Source: Desulfotignum sp.
GTDB lineage: Bacteria > Desulfobacterota > Desulfobacteria > Desulfobacterales > Desulfobacteraceae
Assembly: GCA_018399285.1 (NCBI GenBank)
Contig: JAGYOW010000029.1
Location: 1 to 38,135 of the forward strand
Length of the DNA stretch: 38,135 nt
Reading direction: 5' to 3'
The notes below the pieces were generated by a model. That model saw nothing but the letters and a program-made list of their open reading frames with translations. It was not told the origin of the DNA and did not search any database. Both the position numbers and the translations under genes were made by a program. Below are positions 23,947-34,076 of this stretch, in pieces (position 1 is the stretch's first letter; every line of letters starts with the position of its first letter).

Positions 23947-25227
23947 ATGCTGGATTTAAAATATATTATCAGCCATCTGGACACGGTGCAGAAAGGGATG
24001 GAAAAACGGAATACCCCCATTGACTTTTCAGCCCTTTTTGAAAATGAAGAAAAAAGAAAAAAACTGCTGCTGGAAATCGAACAGTTGCGCCATCAGCGCA
24101 ATGTGGTGTCCGATGACATTGCAAAAATGAAACGGTCCGGCCAGGATGCCCAGCTCAGCATCGAAGAGATGCGGACGGTGTCCGAAACCATTAAAAATCT
24201 GGACCAGGACCTGGCGGAAGTGGAAACCGCCATCCATTCCTTTTTGATCACCCTGCCCAACCTGCCCCATGACGATGTGCCCAAAGGCAGAGACGATACT
24301 GAAAACCGGCTGGAAAAAACCTATGGCACGCCCCGGCAATTTGACTTTGCTGTTCAGGATCATGCCGACATTGGAGAAAAATTAGGCATTCTGGATCTGG
24401 GCCGGGCCGCCAAACTGGCGGGTTCGCGATTCCCGCTGTACATGGGATCCGGCGCACGCCTGGAACGGGCGTTGATCAATTTCATGCTGGACATTCATAC
24501 CCGGGAACATGGGTATAAGGAAACCCTTCCCCCGTTTATCGTGAACCGCGCCACCATGACCGGCACGGGCCAGCTGCCCAAATTCGAGGAAGACCTGTTC
24601 AAGCTGGAAGGGCTGGACTATTTTCTGATTCCCACCTCAGAAGTGCCCGTGACCAATATCTATGCCAATGAAATTCTGGCGGAAGCGGATCTGCCCTGTA
24701 AATTCACTGCCTACACCCCCTGCTTCCGATCTGAAGCCGGGTCTTACGGCCGGGACACCAAAGGACTGATCCGGCAGCACCAGTTCAACAAAGTGGAAAT
24801 GGTGAAGATCACCACCCCGGAATCTTCCTTTGATGAGCTGGAATCCCTGCTGGCCAATGCCGAGACCATTCTTCAGCGCCTGGAACTTCCCTATCAGGTT
24901 CTGACACTGTGCACCGGAGATTTGGGCTTTTCCGCCACCAAAACCTATGATATCGAGGTGTGGATGCCGGGACAGGATAAATACAGAGAGATCTCTTCTT
25001 GCAGCAACTGCCTGGATTTTCAGGCGCGCCGGGCCAACATCCGTTTCAAGCGGGAGAATGCGAAAAAACCGGAATTCTGCCATACCCTGAACGGGTCCGG
25101 CCTGGCAGTGGGCAGAACCTTTGCCGCCATCCTTGAAAACTATCAGCAGCCCGACGGAACCGTCACCATTCCCGAAGCGCTGGTCCCTTACATGGGAGGT
25201 CAAAAAACGATCAAAAATGAAAACTGA
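23947..25227 (+). CDS. serS: Seryl-tRNA synthetase
   Basis: A 426-residue class IIa synthetase that charges tRNA-Ser (and tRNA-Sec in selenoprotein users). The N-terminal antiparallel coiled coil (residues ~25-100, [23 protein letters not shown]) is clear. The catalytic motifs are [59 protein letters not shown], and [23 protein letters not shown] at the C-terminus. ATG at 23947 is chosen because GAGAAGGA lies at ideal distance and the product starts MLDLKYI as in other SerRS; an upstream in-frame ATG at 23902 is unsupported. It overlaps the next gene by 11 nt. Confidence 0.98.
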   Translation: MLDLKYIISHLDTVQKGMEKRNTPIDFSALFENEEKRKKLLLEIEQLRHQRNVVSDDIAKMKRSGQDAQLSIEEMRTVSETIKNLDQDLAEVETAIHSFLITLPNLPHDDVPKGRDDTENRLEKTYGTPRQFDFAVQDHADIGEKLGILDLGRAAKLAGSRFPLYMGSGARLERALINFMLDIHTREHGYKETLPPFIVNRATMTGTGQLPKFEEDLFKLEGLDYFLIPTSEVPVTNIYANEILAEADLPCKFTAYTPCFRSEAGSYGRDTKGLIRQHQFNKVEMVKITTPESSFDELESLLANAETILQRLELPYQVLTLCTGDLGFSATKTYDIEVWMPGQDKYREISSCSNCLDFQARRANIRFKRENAKKPEFCHTLNGSGLAVGRTFAAILENYQQPDGTVTIPEALVPYMGGQKTIKNEN

Positions 25228-26725
25228 CCTGATTCCCGAACATATCCGGCCCCATCTCATCCCCCAGCCCAAAGGGGAGCTGTATTATCAGTGTTTAGGG
25301 TGCGGGGCACAGCATTCCGTGGAAAAACTGCTGTATGTGTGCCCGAAATGCAATGCTGTGCTCATGATCCATAACCGCCACCAGGAGGCGCTTCACAAAC
25401 TGCCCGGCACCTTGTGGCAGCAGATCTTTGACTATCGAAAAATGCTGAAAATCCCTGCGTTGAAAGGGATATACCGGTATCACGAATTCATCGGCCCCAT
25501 ACTGCCGCTGGATTCCATTCTCTATCTGGGAGAAGGCCATACCCCGCAGATAGAAGCCTCTGAATTTCTCCAGGAAAAAGTCGGTATCCGGTTTTTTTAT
25601 AAAAACGACGGCCAGAACCCCAGTGCCTCTTTCAAGGACCGGGGCATGGCATCGGCGTTGTCCAGCATCAAGTATCTCATCGACCAGGGACTGGTGTCCG
25701 ATGTGATTGCCGTGTGCGCCTCCACCGGAGATACCTCGGCGGCCGCCGCGCTGTATGCCTCCTACCTGGGTCCCTTGATCAAGTCGGCTGTGCTTTTGCC
25801 CCACAAAAAAGTCACGGCCCAGCAGCTGTCACAGCCTCTGGGCAGCGGTGCCAAGGTATTTGAAATTCCCGGCGTATTTGACGACTGCATGAAGGTGGTG
25901 GAACAACTGTCCACACGGTACCCCGTGGCGTTGCTCAATTCCAAAAATGCCTGGCGGATTCTGGGCCAGGAATCCTATTCCTATGAAATCGCCCAGGATT
26001 TTGACTGGGACATGACCCATAAGGCCGTGGTGGTGCCCATCGGCAATGCCGGCAATATTTCCGCGGTCATGAACGGGTTTCTCAAATTTTTCAGAGCCGG
26101 GATCATCGACCGGCTGCCCAAAGTCATTGGGGTCCAGTCGGAACATGCAGATCCCGTGTATCAGTATTATCTGGAGCCGGACAAGGCCCGGCGGGTGTTC
26201 ACCCCGGTGGATACCCGGCCCAGTGTGGCCCAGGCCGCCATGATCGGCAACCCCGTATCCATGCCCCGTGTGGTGGCCATTGCCGAAGAATACAACCAGG
26301 CTTCGGGACAAAACAATGTGTTCTTTGTCCAGGTGACTGAACAGGCCATCATGGACTGGCAGCTCACTGCCAATCAGAACGGGCATATCGCATGTACCCA
26401 GGGAGGAGAATGCCTGGCCGGACTTGTCAAAGCCAAGGCCATGGGCCTGATTGCCCTGAATGAAACCGTTGTGCTGGATGCCACGGCCCATGCCATCAAA
26501 TTTTCCGAGTTCCAGGACCTGTATTTCAAAAACCGGATTCCCGGGCCCTATCACATCGTGCCGGACCCGGAGCGGGTGAACCTCCCGGAACTGATCTCTC
26601 CGGAAAACCCCGATCTGATCCCATCCCAGGAAAAACGCCTTGAAAAATCGGAATTTGCGCAGTTTGTCCAGGAAATATCCGAAAAAATCGCGCAAAAAAT
26701 GGACCTGACCCCTGTTGATCCATGA
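25217..26725 (+). CDS. thrC: Threonine synthase
   Basis: A 502-residue PLP enzyme (fold type II) that converts O-phosphohomoserine to threonine. The N-terminus has a zinc-ribbon-like pair, CLGC (C26, C29) and CPKC (C42, C45). The PLP lysine is K140 in [11 protein letters not shown], followed by [19 protein letters not shown] and the phosphate-binding [17 protein letters not shown]. The segment [17 protein letters not shown] fits threonine synthase. The C-terminal ~50 residues form a charged helical extension. The start overlaps the serS stop by 11 nt and the stop overlaps the next gene by 4 nt. Other threonine-synthase-like PLP enzymes are possible but less likely. Confidence 0.93.
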   Translation: MKTDLIPEHIRPHLIPQPKGELYYQCLGCGAQHSVEKLLYVCPKCNAVLMIHNRHQEALHKLPGTLWQQIFDYRKMLKIPALKGIYRYHEFIGPILPLDSILYLGEGHTPQIEASEFLQEKVGIRFFYKNDGQNPSASFKDRGMASALSSIKYLIDQGLVSDVIAVCASTGDTSAAAALYASYLGPLIKSAVLLPHKKVTAQQLSQPLGSGAKVFEIPGVFDDCMKVVEQLSTRYPVALLNSKNAWRILGQESYSYEIAQDFDWDMTHKAVVVPIGNAGNISAVMNGFLKFFRAGIIDRLPKVIGVQSEHADPVYQYYLEPDKARRVFTPVDTRPSVAQAAMIGNPVSMPRVVAIAEEYNQASGQNNVFFVQVTEQAIMDWQLTANQNGHIACTQGGECLAGLVKAKAMGLIALNETVVLDATAHAIKFSEFQDLYFKNRIPGPYHIVPDPERVNLPELISPENPDLIPSQEKRLEKSEFAQFVQEISEKIAQKMDLTPVDP

Positions 26726-28029
26726 GAAGACCTAACCCTTCATTCCTGGCACGCGTGATTTGCATATTCCTTGCGCTGACAGGAATAGTGCAAAGCCAGG
26801 GTGTCCAACACATAAAAACATCCTATAAACATTATTCCATCTTCAGTTACCAGGGCCGGGATGTCCTGTGTGAACCTTATATTGTCAAAAAAAATGAATG
26901 GCTGTATAAAATTTTCAGACAAAAAGGAGAAATATCTGAACACAATTTTCCCTTTTTCATCGCCATTTTCAAACAGATCAACCCCCATATTCAAAATATT
27001 GACGCTATTGTCCCCGGTACCCGGATTCTCATTCCACTGAAAATAACGCGCAAACAGGATTACACTGTGGACAAAGACGGCAGGGTGCAAATTCCTGTGG
27101 TGGAGTTTCATAACACGGTTGAATTACCTGACTCCCGTGCGGCTGAATATAACATACATGAGCCAAGCCTTTCTTATCAACCCGATTCGCAGATCAAAGA
27201 TATGAACCGAGTTCTGCCGGGCGACCGGAAAAAAATTCAGGCACCGACAGCAGTCGATCCTGAACAGTTGCAGTGGTTACAGGAATATGCAGACGCCATT
27301 GACGGCAAATTGATTCACCAGGGAAAATTATATTTCCCGGGAAAAAACGGACGAAAACAAGTTCAACTGGATCTGTCTTCAACGCCGGTCATTGAAATGG
27401 ATGATCCCCAAAAAACAGTCATGATCCTTTCAAACCTGTCACCGCAAAATCCGCTTCAAAACAAGGAAACGCGACAGACCATTTCATCCTACTGGAGACA
27501 TGTAAAAATCCAACCCATTGAAACGATCTTACACAATCGGGCACCAGTGTTGCAGGGATCAAGTTCACCCTCCTTAAGATATCATTTGTCCAGGCAACAG
27601 ATCTTTCAAATTCTGGAGCAAACCGGGTATGCGTACGTACCTGAAGAAACCTTCCGGTTTCATGTAAATCAGATTCCGGTTTCCGCCCGGCTGGACCGCG
27701 TGAAGATACCGGATCATCCGGATCTGCTGCTCAATTTCGGCAGGGTATATGGGCGGGGGATTGACGCCCTTCGACAACTGGAATTTGACATTGTGACCTT
27801 TACTTTGATGCAGAACTGGCAGGAGCAGATCCGGCAACTGTTATCCGCGTTAGGTTATCAGGTGTGGGAAAACCCCTCTTTCACCTATCAGGGGACTGTA
27901 AAAATGCTGGCCGGAATTTATGGTGAACAGTCCTCAAGCCGGTTATTCATTTCATCTTCGCCAGTGATTCCATTGGTCCACTCTTTTCTGGAAACCCGCC
28001 AAATCCAGCATATTTGTCTTCAACCATGA
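26722..28029 (+). CDS. Secreted LysM-like domain protein of unknown function
   Basis: A 435-residue protein with an N-terminal signal sequence (FLARVICIFLALTGIVQSQG). Residues ~52-109 (YIVKKNEWLYKIFRQKGEISE, then INPHIQNIDAIVPGTRILIPL) follow the LysM pattern and should bind peptidoglycan glycan. The remaining ~320 residues are not recognisable; a possible folded domain starts near residue 298 (YHLSRQQIFQILEQTGYAYV). It begins inside the thrC stop (ATGA) and is 31 nt before the TPR lipoprotein. Its position just before PilF-like and Pil genes hints at a periplasmic envelope role, which is inference. Confidence 0.75.
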   Translation: MRRPNPSFLARVICIFLALTGIVQSQGVQHIKTSYKHYSIFSYQGRDVLCEPYIVKKNEWLYKIFRQKGEISEHNFPFFIAIFKQINPHIQNIDAIVPGTRILIPLKITRKQDYTVDKDGRVQIPVVEFHNTVELPDSRAAEYNIHEPSLSYQPDSQIKDMNRVLPGDRKKIQAPTAVDPEQLQWLQEYADAIDGKLIHQGKLYFPGKNGRKQVQLDLSSTPVIEMDDPQKTVMILSNLSPQNPLQNKETRQTISSYWRHVKIQPIETILHNRAPVLQGSSSPSLRYHLSRQQIFQILEQTGYAYVPEETFRFHVNQIPVSARLDRVKIPDHPDLLLNFGRVYGRGIDALRQLEFDIVTFTLMQNWQEQIRQLLSALGYQVWENPSFTYQGTVKMLAGIYGEQSSSRLFISSSPVIPLVHSFLETRQIQHICLQP

Positions 28030-28060
28030 CACAATTTATACCTATAATCGAGGAAATTCC

Positions 28061-28810
28061 ATGAGACGGTCTTTATTCTGCATTTTTCTTTTTGGTATTT
28101 CACTCTGTGCCTGCGCCGGTGTATCCAAAGATGAGGACAAACTGGCCGAAGCCATACAAATACAGGGAGAAGCGTTTCTGATGCAGGGAGATTATACGGC
28201 GGCCCTTGCCAGACTGCTGGAAGCCCGCAAAATGCGCCCCCAAGATCCATATATTTTGAACAGCCTGGGGCTGGCCTATATGGGAAAAAGCAGGGATGAC
28301 CTGGCCATTCCCGTTTTCAAGACAGCCCTGGCCCTGAAACCGGATTACACCGAAGCATTGAACAATTTAGGTGCGGCCCATCTGCGGCAAAAGCAATGGG
28401 ATCCGGCTATCCGCGCATTTGAGCATGTACTTGAAGACCTGTTGTACCCCACGCCTCAATTTCCTCTTTCCAATCTGGGATGGGCATACCTGGAAAAACA
28501 GAATTATATAAAAGCTGAAACCTATTTTTCACAGGCCCTGGATCTATCTCCCGAATTTGTGACCGCCGCCCATGGGCTGTCTTTGGTACTTCTTGAAACC
28601 AGGCGTGAAGATGACGCCATTCAATTTCTTAAAGCCAGGATCGACGAGCATTCGGAATCCGCAATTCTGCATGCGGATCTGGCCCGGGCTTATGAGGCAA
28701 AAGGCTGGATAAATAAAGCCAGACAATCCTGGCAGAATGTGCTGCATTATGCAAAATCAAATACGGCATTGAAAAAAACCGCCACCGCGCGTCTGTCCGA
28801 TTTGAATTAA
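28061..28810 (+). CDS. TPR lipoprotein, PilF/PilW-like pilotin candidate
   Basis: A 249-residue protein with a lipoprotein signal (RRSLFCIFLFGISLCAC; lipid-anchored Cys18) and about five tetratricopeptide repeats (for example YILNSLGLAYMGKSRDDLAIPVFKTALALKPDY and EALNNLGAAHLRQKQWDPAIRAFEHVL). This is the architecture of PilF/PilW, the outer-membrane pilotin that helps PilQ secretin assemble. Its gene runs convergently into pilQ with overlapping stop codons, which supports the idea. GAGGAA lies six bases before the ATG. Other TPR lipoproteins look alike, so the name is not certain. Confidence 0.8.
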   Translation: MRRSLFCIFLFGISLCACAGVSKDEDKLAEAIQIQGEAFLMQGDYTAALARLLEARKMRPQDPYILNSLGLAYMGKSRDDLAIPVFKTALALKPDYTEALNNLGAAHLRQKQWDPAIRAFEHVLEDLLYPTPQFPLSNLGWAYLEKQNYIKAETYFSQALDLSPEFVTAAHGLSLVLLETRREDDAIQFLKARIDEHSESAILHADLARAYEAKGWINKARQSWQNVLHYAKSNTALKKTATARLSDLN

Positions 28811-31047
28811 TCTGAATTCCGGACGGGATTGCGTTTCTGCTCTAGTTGAACAATGGACGGGGTCAGGAAAATCAACAGTTCATTTCTCGTATCTTCTTTG
28901 GTATCCCTTCCTAAAAGCATATTTCCCAGAACAGGGATACCGGTTAAAAACGGCAGCCCGTTTTTCTCCTTATTGGTCGTGGTTTTGACAATACCACCAA
29001 TAACCACAGTATCGTTATTGTTCACCAGAAGTTCGGTTTCCGTCTCATTGGTGGTAAGGGTGGGAACCCCGCTGGGCGTAATACCGGCAATATCGTTTTT
29101 GGTCAGATACACTTTCATGGATACCCGTTCATCCGGAGTCACATGGGGAGTCACTTCCAGAAGCAGATCAATGTCTTTGAACTGAACAGCGGATCCCCCG
29201 GCATCATCCCGTTCCAGATATGCATATTCCATCCCCTGCTTGATTCTGGCTTTTTTGTTATCCAGCGTCAGAATGCGCGGTGACGAAACGATCCGGACAT
29301 CCCCCTGCACTTCAGATGCGGCCAGTTTGGCGTTCAAAGCCAGCCGGGAAGCACCAAAAAGCCGGAAAAATGAGAAATCCCCACTACTCAACCCAGCATT
29401 TAACGGGTTGTTCACTGATACATTCAAATCATTAACAAAACCTGAAGAGATATCGGAGTCATTGGTCATATTCCACCCCACGCCGATATTCCTTGAAAAC
29501 TCTTTGGTCACTTCCACAATTTTGGCTTCAATCATGATCTGAGGAGTCACCGTGTCCAGGCGGTAAATCATTTCCTGAATCTGATCCACTTTTTCCCGGG
29601 TATCGGTGACAATGACCATATTACTGCGCTGATCCACGGAAATAGTTCCTCGTTCAGAGGTTAATAAAGAGCTGATATGGGGCTGGATATCGGTCTGGGC
29701 ATCTGAATAATTGATAGGGATATATTCAGTGACAAGGGGTTCCAGGCTCTTTTTTTGTTCCCGGGCTTTTTTCTGAGAGGCAATGGCGTCCTGTTCATCT
29801 TTTTCTTCCTGTCGCAATGTCTGGATCGTGGCGATGCGGACCACATCCCCTTCCATTTTTTTGCCCAGCCCGTTCATTTTCAACACCAAGTCCAGCACCT
29901 GGTCCCAGGGAACCGGTTTTTCCAGAGTCATGGTGACCTTACCCTGAACATCCTTGTCCACGGCAAAATTTAACCCACTCACACTCCGAAGTATCCGAAA
30001 CACATTTTTAATGTCTGTGTCAAAAAAATCCAGTTTGATCTTTTCGCCGGAATATTGGGGCTGATCTGTTTCCATCTCTGCCAGACCGGCCGGGGCTGGC
30101 TGCTTTATGACCGTCGAATTTGAAGCATCTGCTGCTGACTGCATAAAAGACATGGGATCGAATCGCAAAACAATCCGGTTTTCATCCTGGACCACTTGAT
30201 AGGGAACTTTTTCCCGGATCCGGATTTCAATTCTTGCATCCGTGTCATCTGCCGATTCCGGAGACGGCCTCACAGCGTCAATCGCTGTGACGGTGTTTCG
30301 TGTCAGCAAGGGCCTTTGAAAACGCTCAGGGATCCGGACATTGTAAAGAATCAGGTCCAGTTGATCATCTGTTTTCCAGGCCGTATCATAGGATATTGAA
30401 TGGGTTGTGGTCACCTGTATGTCTGCGTATCCCGCTTCATCAGGAATGAATTGAATGCCGGTCACCTGTGCAGCGGTTGGTTTGGTTGCCGATGCAAAAA
30501 TCTGCGGCTCAATATTGTTCTGGACAGAGGTGTCTGGTTCAGGGGTTGATGGTGACCCGGTATTGATTCGGGAATCAGGAACATGCAGCACCACCTGCAA
30601 CCCGCTTGCCTGTTCCCGCACCTCATAGGCCAGGTCCTGATTCAGCAGTACATCAAGCCTGACTGTTGTTTTTTCCGAGTCCACGTATTCGGACCGGATA
30701 GCTGCCACCGGGCCTGTGGGCGTATCAGGCTGCACAAAATCCGATGAAAATTTAATGTCCGACAGAAAAATGGCAATGCCTAAAGGGAAATCCTGTTTAA
30801 TGGATGTATAGACCGGTTTTTGATCGGTTTTGATATGGATTAAAATCTGATCATCAGATGGTGAGATGTCCACTTTATAAAGATGGTTGACCTGGCTGCG
30901 GGGGGTATCTTGAATCAAGGTTTCTATGGATTCCGGTGTCTCGGATTTCAAAGATGTGCATCCAGCGCCAAGCACCAGGACCAGTATCAACATCAGCATC
31001 CGGTTCACCATCCGCTCAAAAATGATATCACCCTGAAAAAAAGCCAT
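28807..31047 (-). CDS. pilQ: Type IV pilus secretin PilQ
   Basis: A 746-residue outer-membrane secretin through which the pilus emerges. N-terminal AMIN-type beta domains lie at about residues 55-310, then an STN/N0 domain (IKLDFFDTDIKNVFRILRSVSGLNF), an N1 region (VTEYIPINYSDAQTDIQPHI...), and the C-terminal secretin core (LLLEVTPHVTPDERVSMKVYL, then VIGGIVKTTTNKEKNGLPFLTGIPVLGNMLLGRDTKEDTRNELLIFLTP). The signal is of lipoprotein type, with lipobox LGAGC (Cys30). ATG at 31047 is preferred for its GGGGAG site five bases upstream and because it leaves 1 nt after the pilP stop. It is the last gene of pilMNOPQ. Confidence 0.96.
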   Translation of the reverse strand: MAFFQGDIIFERMVNRMLMLILVLVLGAGCTSLKSETPESIETLIQDTPRSQVNHLYKVDISPSDDQILIHIKTDQKPVYTSIKQDFPLGIAIFLSDIKFSSDFVQPDTPTGPVAAIRSEYVDSEKTTVRLDVLLNQDLAYEVREQASGLQVVLHVPDSRINTGSPSTPEPDTSVQNNIEPQIFASATKPTAAQVTGIQFIPDEAGYADIQVTTTHSISYDTAWKTDDQLDLILYNVRIPERFQRPLLTRNTVTAIDAVRPSPESADDTDARIEIRIREKVPYQVVQDENRIVLRFDPMSFMQSAADASNSTVIKQPAPAGLAEMETDQPQYSGEKIKLDFFDTDIKNVFRILRSVSGLNFAVDKDVQGKVTMTLEKPVPWDQVLDLVLKMNGLGKKMEGDVVRIATIQTLRQEEKDEQDAIASQKKAREQKKSLEPLVTEYIPINYSDAQTDIQPHISSLLTSERGTISVDQRSNMVIVTDTREKVDQIQEMIYRLDTVTPQIMIEAKIVEVTKEFSRNIGVGWNMTNDSDISSGFVNDLNVSVNNPLNAGLSSGDFSFFRLFGASRLALNAKLAASEVQGDVRIVSSPRILTLDNKKARIKQGMEYAYLERDDAGGSAVQFKDIDLLLEVTPHVTPDERVSMKVYLTKNDIAGITPSGVPTLTTNETETELLVNNNDTVVIGGIVKTTTNKEKNGLPFLTGIPVLGNMLLGRDTKEDTRNELLIFLTPSIVQLEQKRNPVRNSD

Positions 31048-31048
31048 A

Positions 31049-31711
31049 TTACTCCCCATTGTCTGGTTTTTGTAGTTTCAATTCCTGAAAGCGTTCGGTC
31101 ACAATCCCTTTGAAATCCGCCACCAATTCTTTCACAACAATGTGGTCTGGTTGAATATCCACCACTTGTCCCTGATTTTTTCCCATATAGGTCCCGATTC
31201 TGACTTCATATCCTTTTCCAGTGGCTTCTTCCACCATGGCGATTTTTCGGTTTTCTCCGATCACCACTGCCACCAGCTTAATCTGGCTCAACGTCATCTT
31301 TTCAAGAGGCGTGAGAGTGCGCCGGGGTTTGTCCGGCTTACGGACTTCTGTTTCAGCAACGGGAGTTTTTTCTTGAATCAACGGAATAAACGGATCCAGT
31401 TGACTTTTGGCCTCATATCCTTGATCGTTATTGTCATGAATATAACTGCTGGTTTCTGTTGACTCATCCAAAACCAAATCACGGTCAAAAGTGCTCTGGT
31501 CCGGCATTACCTTTTCATTCCGAATCTCATCTTTTGGCCCGCTGTCTTTGATTTCATCTTTATTTTCAGATCCAACGGGTTGGGGCATGGAAAAAAGTAT
31601 CACTGCCGGTGTTTTTTCATTTTCCCGGGCAGTCGGATTCCCGCACACACACGCCAGCAGGAACAATCCTACGATCAAACAGCCCATCCATTTATTCAGC
31701 AGGTTTTTCAT
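31049..31711 (-). CDS. pilP: Type IV pilus inner-membrane lipoprotein PilP
   Basis: A 220-residue lipoprotein with signal MKNLLNKWMGCLIVGLFLLAC (Cys21 lipidation site). A long, low-complexity charged linker (residues ~28-125) follows, then the PilP beta domain (LSQIKLVAVVIGENRKIAMVEEATGKGYEVRIGTYMGKNQGQVVDI), which docks on the PilQ N0/N1 domains and links the secretin to PilNO. The position between pilO (12 nt) and pilQ (1 nt) is canonical. Confidence 0.95.
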   Translation of the reverse strand: MKNLLNKWMGCLIVGLFLLACVCGNPTARENEKTPAVILFSMPQPVGSENKDEIKDSGPKDEIRNEKVMPDQSTFDRDLVLDESTETSSYIHDNNDQGYEAKSQLDPFIPLIQEKTPVAETEVRKPDKPRRTLTPLEKMTLSQIKLVAVVIGENRKIAMVEEATGKGYEVRIGTYMGKNQGQVVDIQPDHIVVKELVADFKGIVTERFQELKLQKPDNGE

Positions 31712-31723
31712 TATCCTTTGATA

Positions 31724-32377
31724 TCAGCTTTTTTTCTTTTTTTTGTCTGGGTTTCCGTCCTGATCCGCTTCCACAAACATATAGGTAACCGCATTACAGG
31801 TCATATCGATTACACCTGAAGCAGATTTGTTCCGTCGCAAGACAATGTTCTTGATATTGACAATCCGGTTCAGCCTGGACACCTGGAAAAAGAAATCCGC
31901 TATCTGAAGATAACGGCCCTCCATTTTCATGGACAAGGGTATTTCCTTGTAAAAATCCCTGGTGACAGGTGCCCCCGGCTGAAACAGCAAAATATTGAGG
32001 CCTGCACGGCTGCCTGCATTGGAAACGCTTTTCAACAAAGACGGCACTTCCTTTTTATCCGGCAGGGCCCGGGTCGCTATATAAAAAGCCTCTTCCACAC
32101 GGGCCATCTTTTCTTCCCATTCTTTAAGAGTTCTGGCCTGCCGTTTGACAATAATCAATCGATTGGTTTTGGCTTCAAGGGTTTGTGTCGCCTCCTGCAG
32201 CTGTATCTGCTTTGGCATAAATAAAAAATAATAATACACCCCGCCGATCAGTGCCAGCGTGCCCAGACAGATGAACAACCTTTGCCGGCGACTCAGTTTG
32301 CCCACACTGTCAAAAAAAACAGCTGTTTTTGGTCTGATCAAAGATGTCGGCGTTTTGTTTTTTTTCTCTTGTGCCAT
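31724..32377 (-). CDS. pilO: Type IV pilus alignment protein PilO
   Basis: A 217-residue bitopic inner-membrane protein: cytoplasmic N-terminus, one membrane helix (residues ~34-53, LFICLGTLALIGGVYYYFLF), a periplasmic coiled coil (IQLQEATQTLEAKTNRLIIVK) and a ferredoxin-like C-terminal domain (GLNILLFQPG, then IPLSMKMEGRYLQIADFFFQVSRLNRIVNI). It dimerises with PilN in the alignment complex. Its ATG shares one base with the pilN stop (TAATG), so translation is coupled. The C-terminus is very Lys-rich (KKKKKS). Confidence 0.96.
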   Translation of the reverse strand: MAQEKKNKTPTSLIRPKTAVFFDSVGKLSRRQRLFICLGTLALIGGVYYYFLFMPKQIQLQEATQTLEAKTNRLIIVKRQARTLKEWEEKMARVEEAFYIATRALPDKKEVPSLLKSVSNAGSRAGLNILLFQPGAPVTRDFYKEIPLSMKMEGRYLQIADFFFQVSRLNRIVNIKNIVLRRNKSASGVIDMTCNAVTYMFVEADQDGNPDKKKKKS

Positions 32378-32955
32378 TATTTGCCTTTTTTATTTTGGAT
32401 TTCCGGCGCCAAGGGTTGCTTTTGGCATCTCAATTCAAATGCCTTTAAGTTGAAATTTCCGTCAAACCGTTTACTGACAGTCTGTTTCAGATCAATTTCC
32501 TGAAACAGATTCGAAGATTCCAGCTGTTTCATAAAATCGGCAATGGTGGGATTATCAAACGCAATGCCTGTCAGTGTGACAGAACTTTCATCTGCATGAA
32601 TACTCTCGAGCCACATTTTTTCCGGTACTATGCGTGACTGAAGATCTTCTATCAACAGCAGCTGTTCATCCCGTTTAAACTGAAGAGATTCAATGATTTT
32701 TAATTTGTCTTCCAGGATATTGAGGCGCTTTTTAATATCCGTGACCTGGTCTGCCTTTTTTTTATACACTGAAATTTCAGCATCTATCCGTTCAATTTCG
32801 TTTTGTTTTTGTTCGATCCGTCTGTCGACCCCCAGGGTGTACCAGGTCAAGCCTACGATCACCAGAATCACGGACAACAAAAATATCGACACCTGCTGGC
32901 GGATATTTTCCCGTTTTCTGGCTACTCTGAACGGCAGCAGATTGATGCGTATCAT
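32377..32955 (-). CDS. pilN: Type IV pilus alignment protein PilN
   Basis: A 192-residue bitopic membrane protein. It begins MIRINLLPFRVARKREN, the short cytoplasmic motif (INLLPxR) that inserts into a PilM groove. One membrane helix (residues ~22-43), a coiled coil and a periplasmic ferredoxin-like domain (WLESIHADESSVTLTGIAFDNPTIADFMKQLESS) follow. The start overlaps the pilM stop by 4 nt and the stop overlaps the pilO start. Confidence 0.97.
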   Translation of the reverse strand: MIRINLLPFRVARKRENIRQQVSIFLLSVILVIVGLTWYTLGVDRRIEQKQNEIERIDAEISVYKKKADQVTDIKKRLNILEDKLKIIESLQFKRDEQLLLIEDLQSRIVPEKMWLESIHADESSVTLTGIAFDNPTIADFMKQLESSNLFQEIDLKQTVSKRFDGNFNLKAFELRCQKQPLAPEIQNKKGK

Positions 32956-34010
32956 TTATCATCCACCCTGCGCAGGGCAAGCCCCAAAGCAATCGGCGCC
33001 CGGGGCCCCACCTTCGATATGTATGCCGATGAAAACTTGTTTTCATCCAGTTCCAGTCCGGCAAAAGGTTCGATGATAGTCACCTTTGCGTCCAGTTCCG
33101 TTTCCAGACGGGTCAAAAACGGCTGAATATAGGAACCGCCGCCGCTGAGAACGACTTTTGTGATCCTGGCATCCTGGGTATTGCTTAAAAACGCATGAAC
33201 CACTTCTATAATCTCCGAACACCAGATATCTGACGCCTCTTGAAGAATAGCAGTCATAATTTTCGAATCCGGCGCCTCTGATACCGGGGCCTGCAAAATT
33301 TTTTTTGCAGAAAGAAAATCTGTTTCAAACCGTTCGGCGATTTCTTCAATAATCTGAAAAATCCCAGATTCATTGTCCCGCATCATCATGGAAATGTTAT
33401 TTTTAAGAACATTCAAAGATATTTTTGAGGCACCCACATCCAGCAGCAATGTCAGATCTGTTGGATCCAGTCCGGGCAGGGTTTCGTAAATATTTTGCAG
33501 TGCAAAGGTATCCACGTCGATAATGCTGGCATTAAGACCTGCCATGGCCGTCAACGTCATGTATTCCGCTACCAGATCTTTTTTTACCGCCACCAGCAGC
33601 ACATTGATCTGATCCGATGAAAATTCACTCTCTCCCATAATCTGGTAATCGATATTGACATCTTCAATGTCATAAGGAATATACTGTTCCGCCTCGGCCA
33701 CAATGGTTTGCTGCAAATCTTTTTCCGGTACATTGGCGGTATTGATGGTTTTGATCACCACCGATTGCCCTCCGATGGAAATAGCAACTTTTTTTTCCTT
33801 GATTTTTAATGAGTTGAACAACGCCCGAATGTTATTGGCCACTTCAGGCATATCTTTGATCCGCCCATCCATGATAGCCCCGGGGGGTACCGATATCATA
33901 CCGAATTTTTTCAGAATTTTATTTTTCCGTGATATCTGGATTTCAGCTGCCTTGATAGTTGAAGATCCAATATCCAGCCCCACAAGATGGCCTTTTCTGC
34001 TAAATCCCAT
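32952..34010 (-). CDS. pilM: Type IV pilus actin-like ATPase PilM
   Basis: A 352-residue cytoplasmic actin-fold protein. Phosphate-binding motifs are VGLDIGSSTIKAAEI (residues ~9-23) and LLLDVGASKISLNVL (near 190), with the adenosine motif VVLSGGGSYI near 295. PilM binds the PilN N-terminus and, with ATP, couples the alignment complex to the motor ATPases. GGGAA lies about nine bases before the ATG. It is the first gene of pilMNOPQ, divergent from the sensor kinase gene. pilB, pilC, pilT and pilin genes are not in the window. Confidence 0.96.
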   Translation of the reverse strand: MGFSRKGHLVGLDIGSSTIKAAEIQISRKNKILKKFGMISVPPGAIMDGRIKDMPEVANNIRALFNSLKIKEKKVAISIGGQSVVIKTINTANVPEKDLQQTIVAEAEQYIPYDIEDVNIDYQIMGESEFSSDQINVLLVAVKKDLVAEYMTLTAMAGLNASIIDVDTFALQNIYETLPGLDPTDLTLLLDVGASKISLNVLKNNISMMMRDNESGIFQIIEEIAERFETDFLSAKKILQAPVSEAPDSKIMTAILQEASDIWCSEIIEVVHAFLSNTQDARITKVVLSGGGSYIQPFLTRLETELDAKVTIIEPFAGLELDENKFSSAYISKVGPRAPIALGLALRRVDDK

Positions 34011-34076
34011 ATTCTGCTGTTCCCATACCGATCAAATCACATTCCTTGGAGTTCAAGGTTTCCCGTTGTTTTTATG

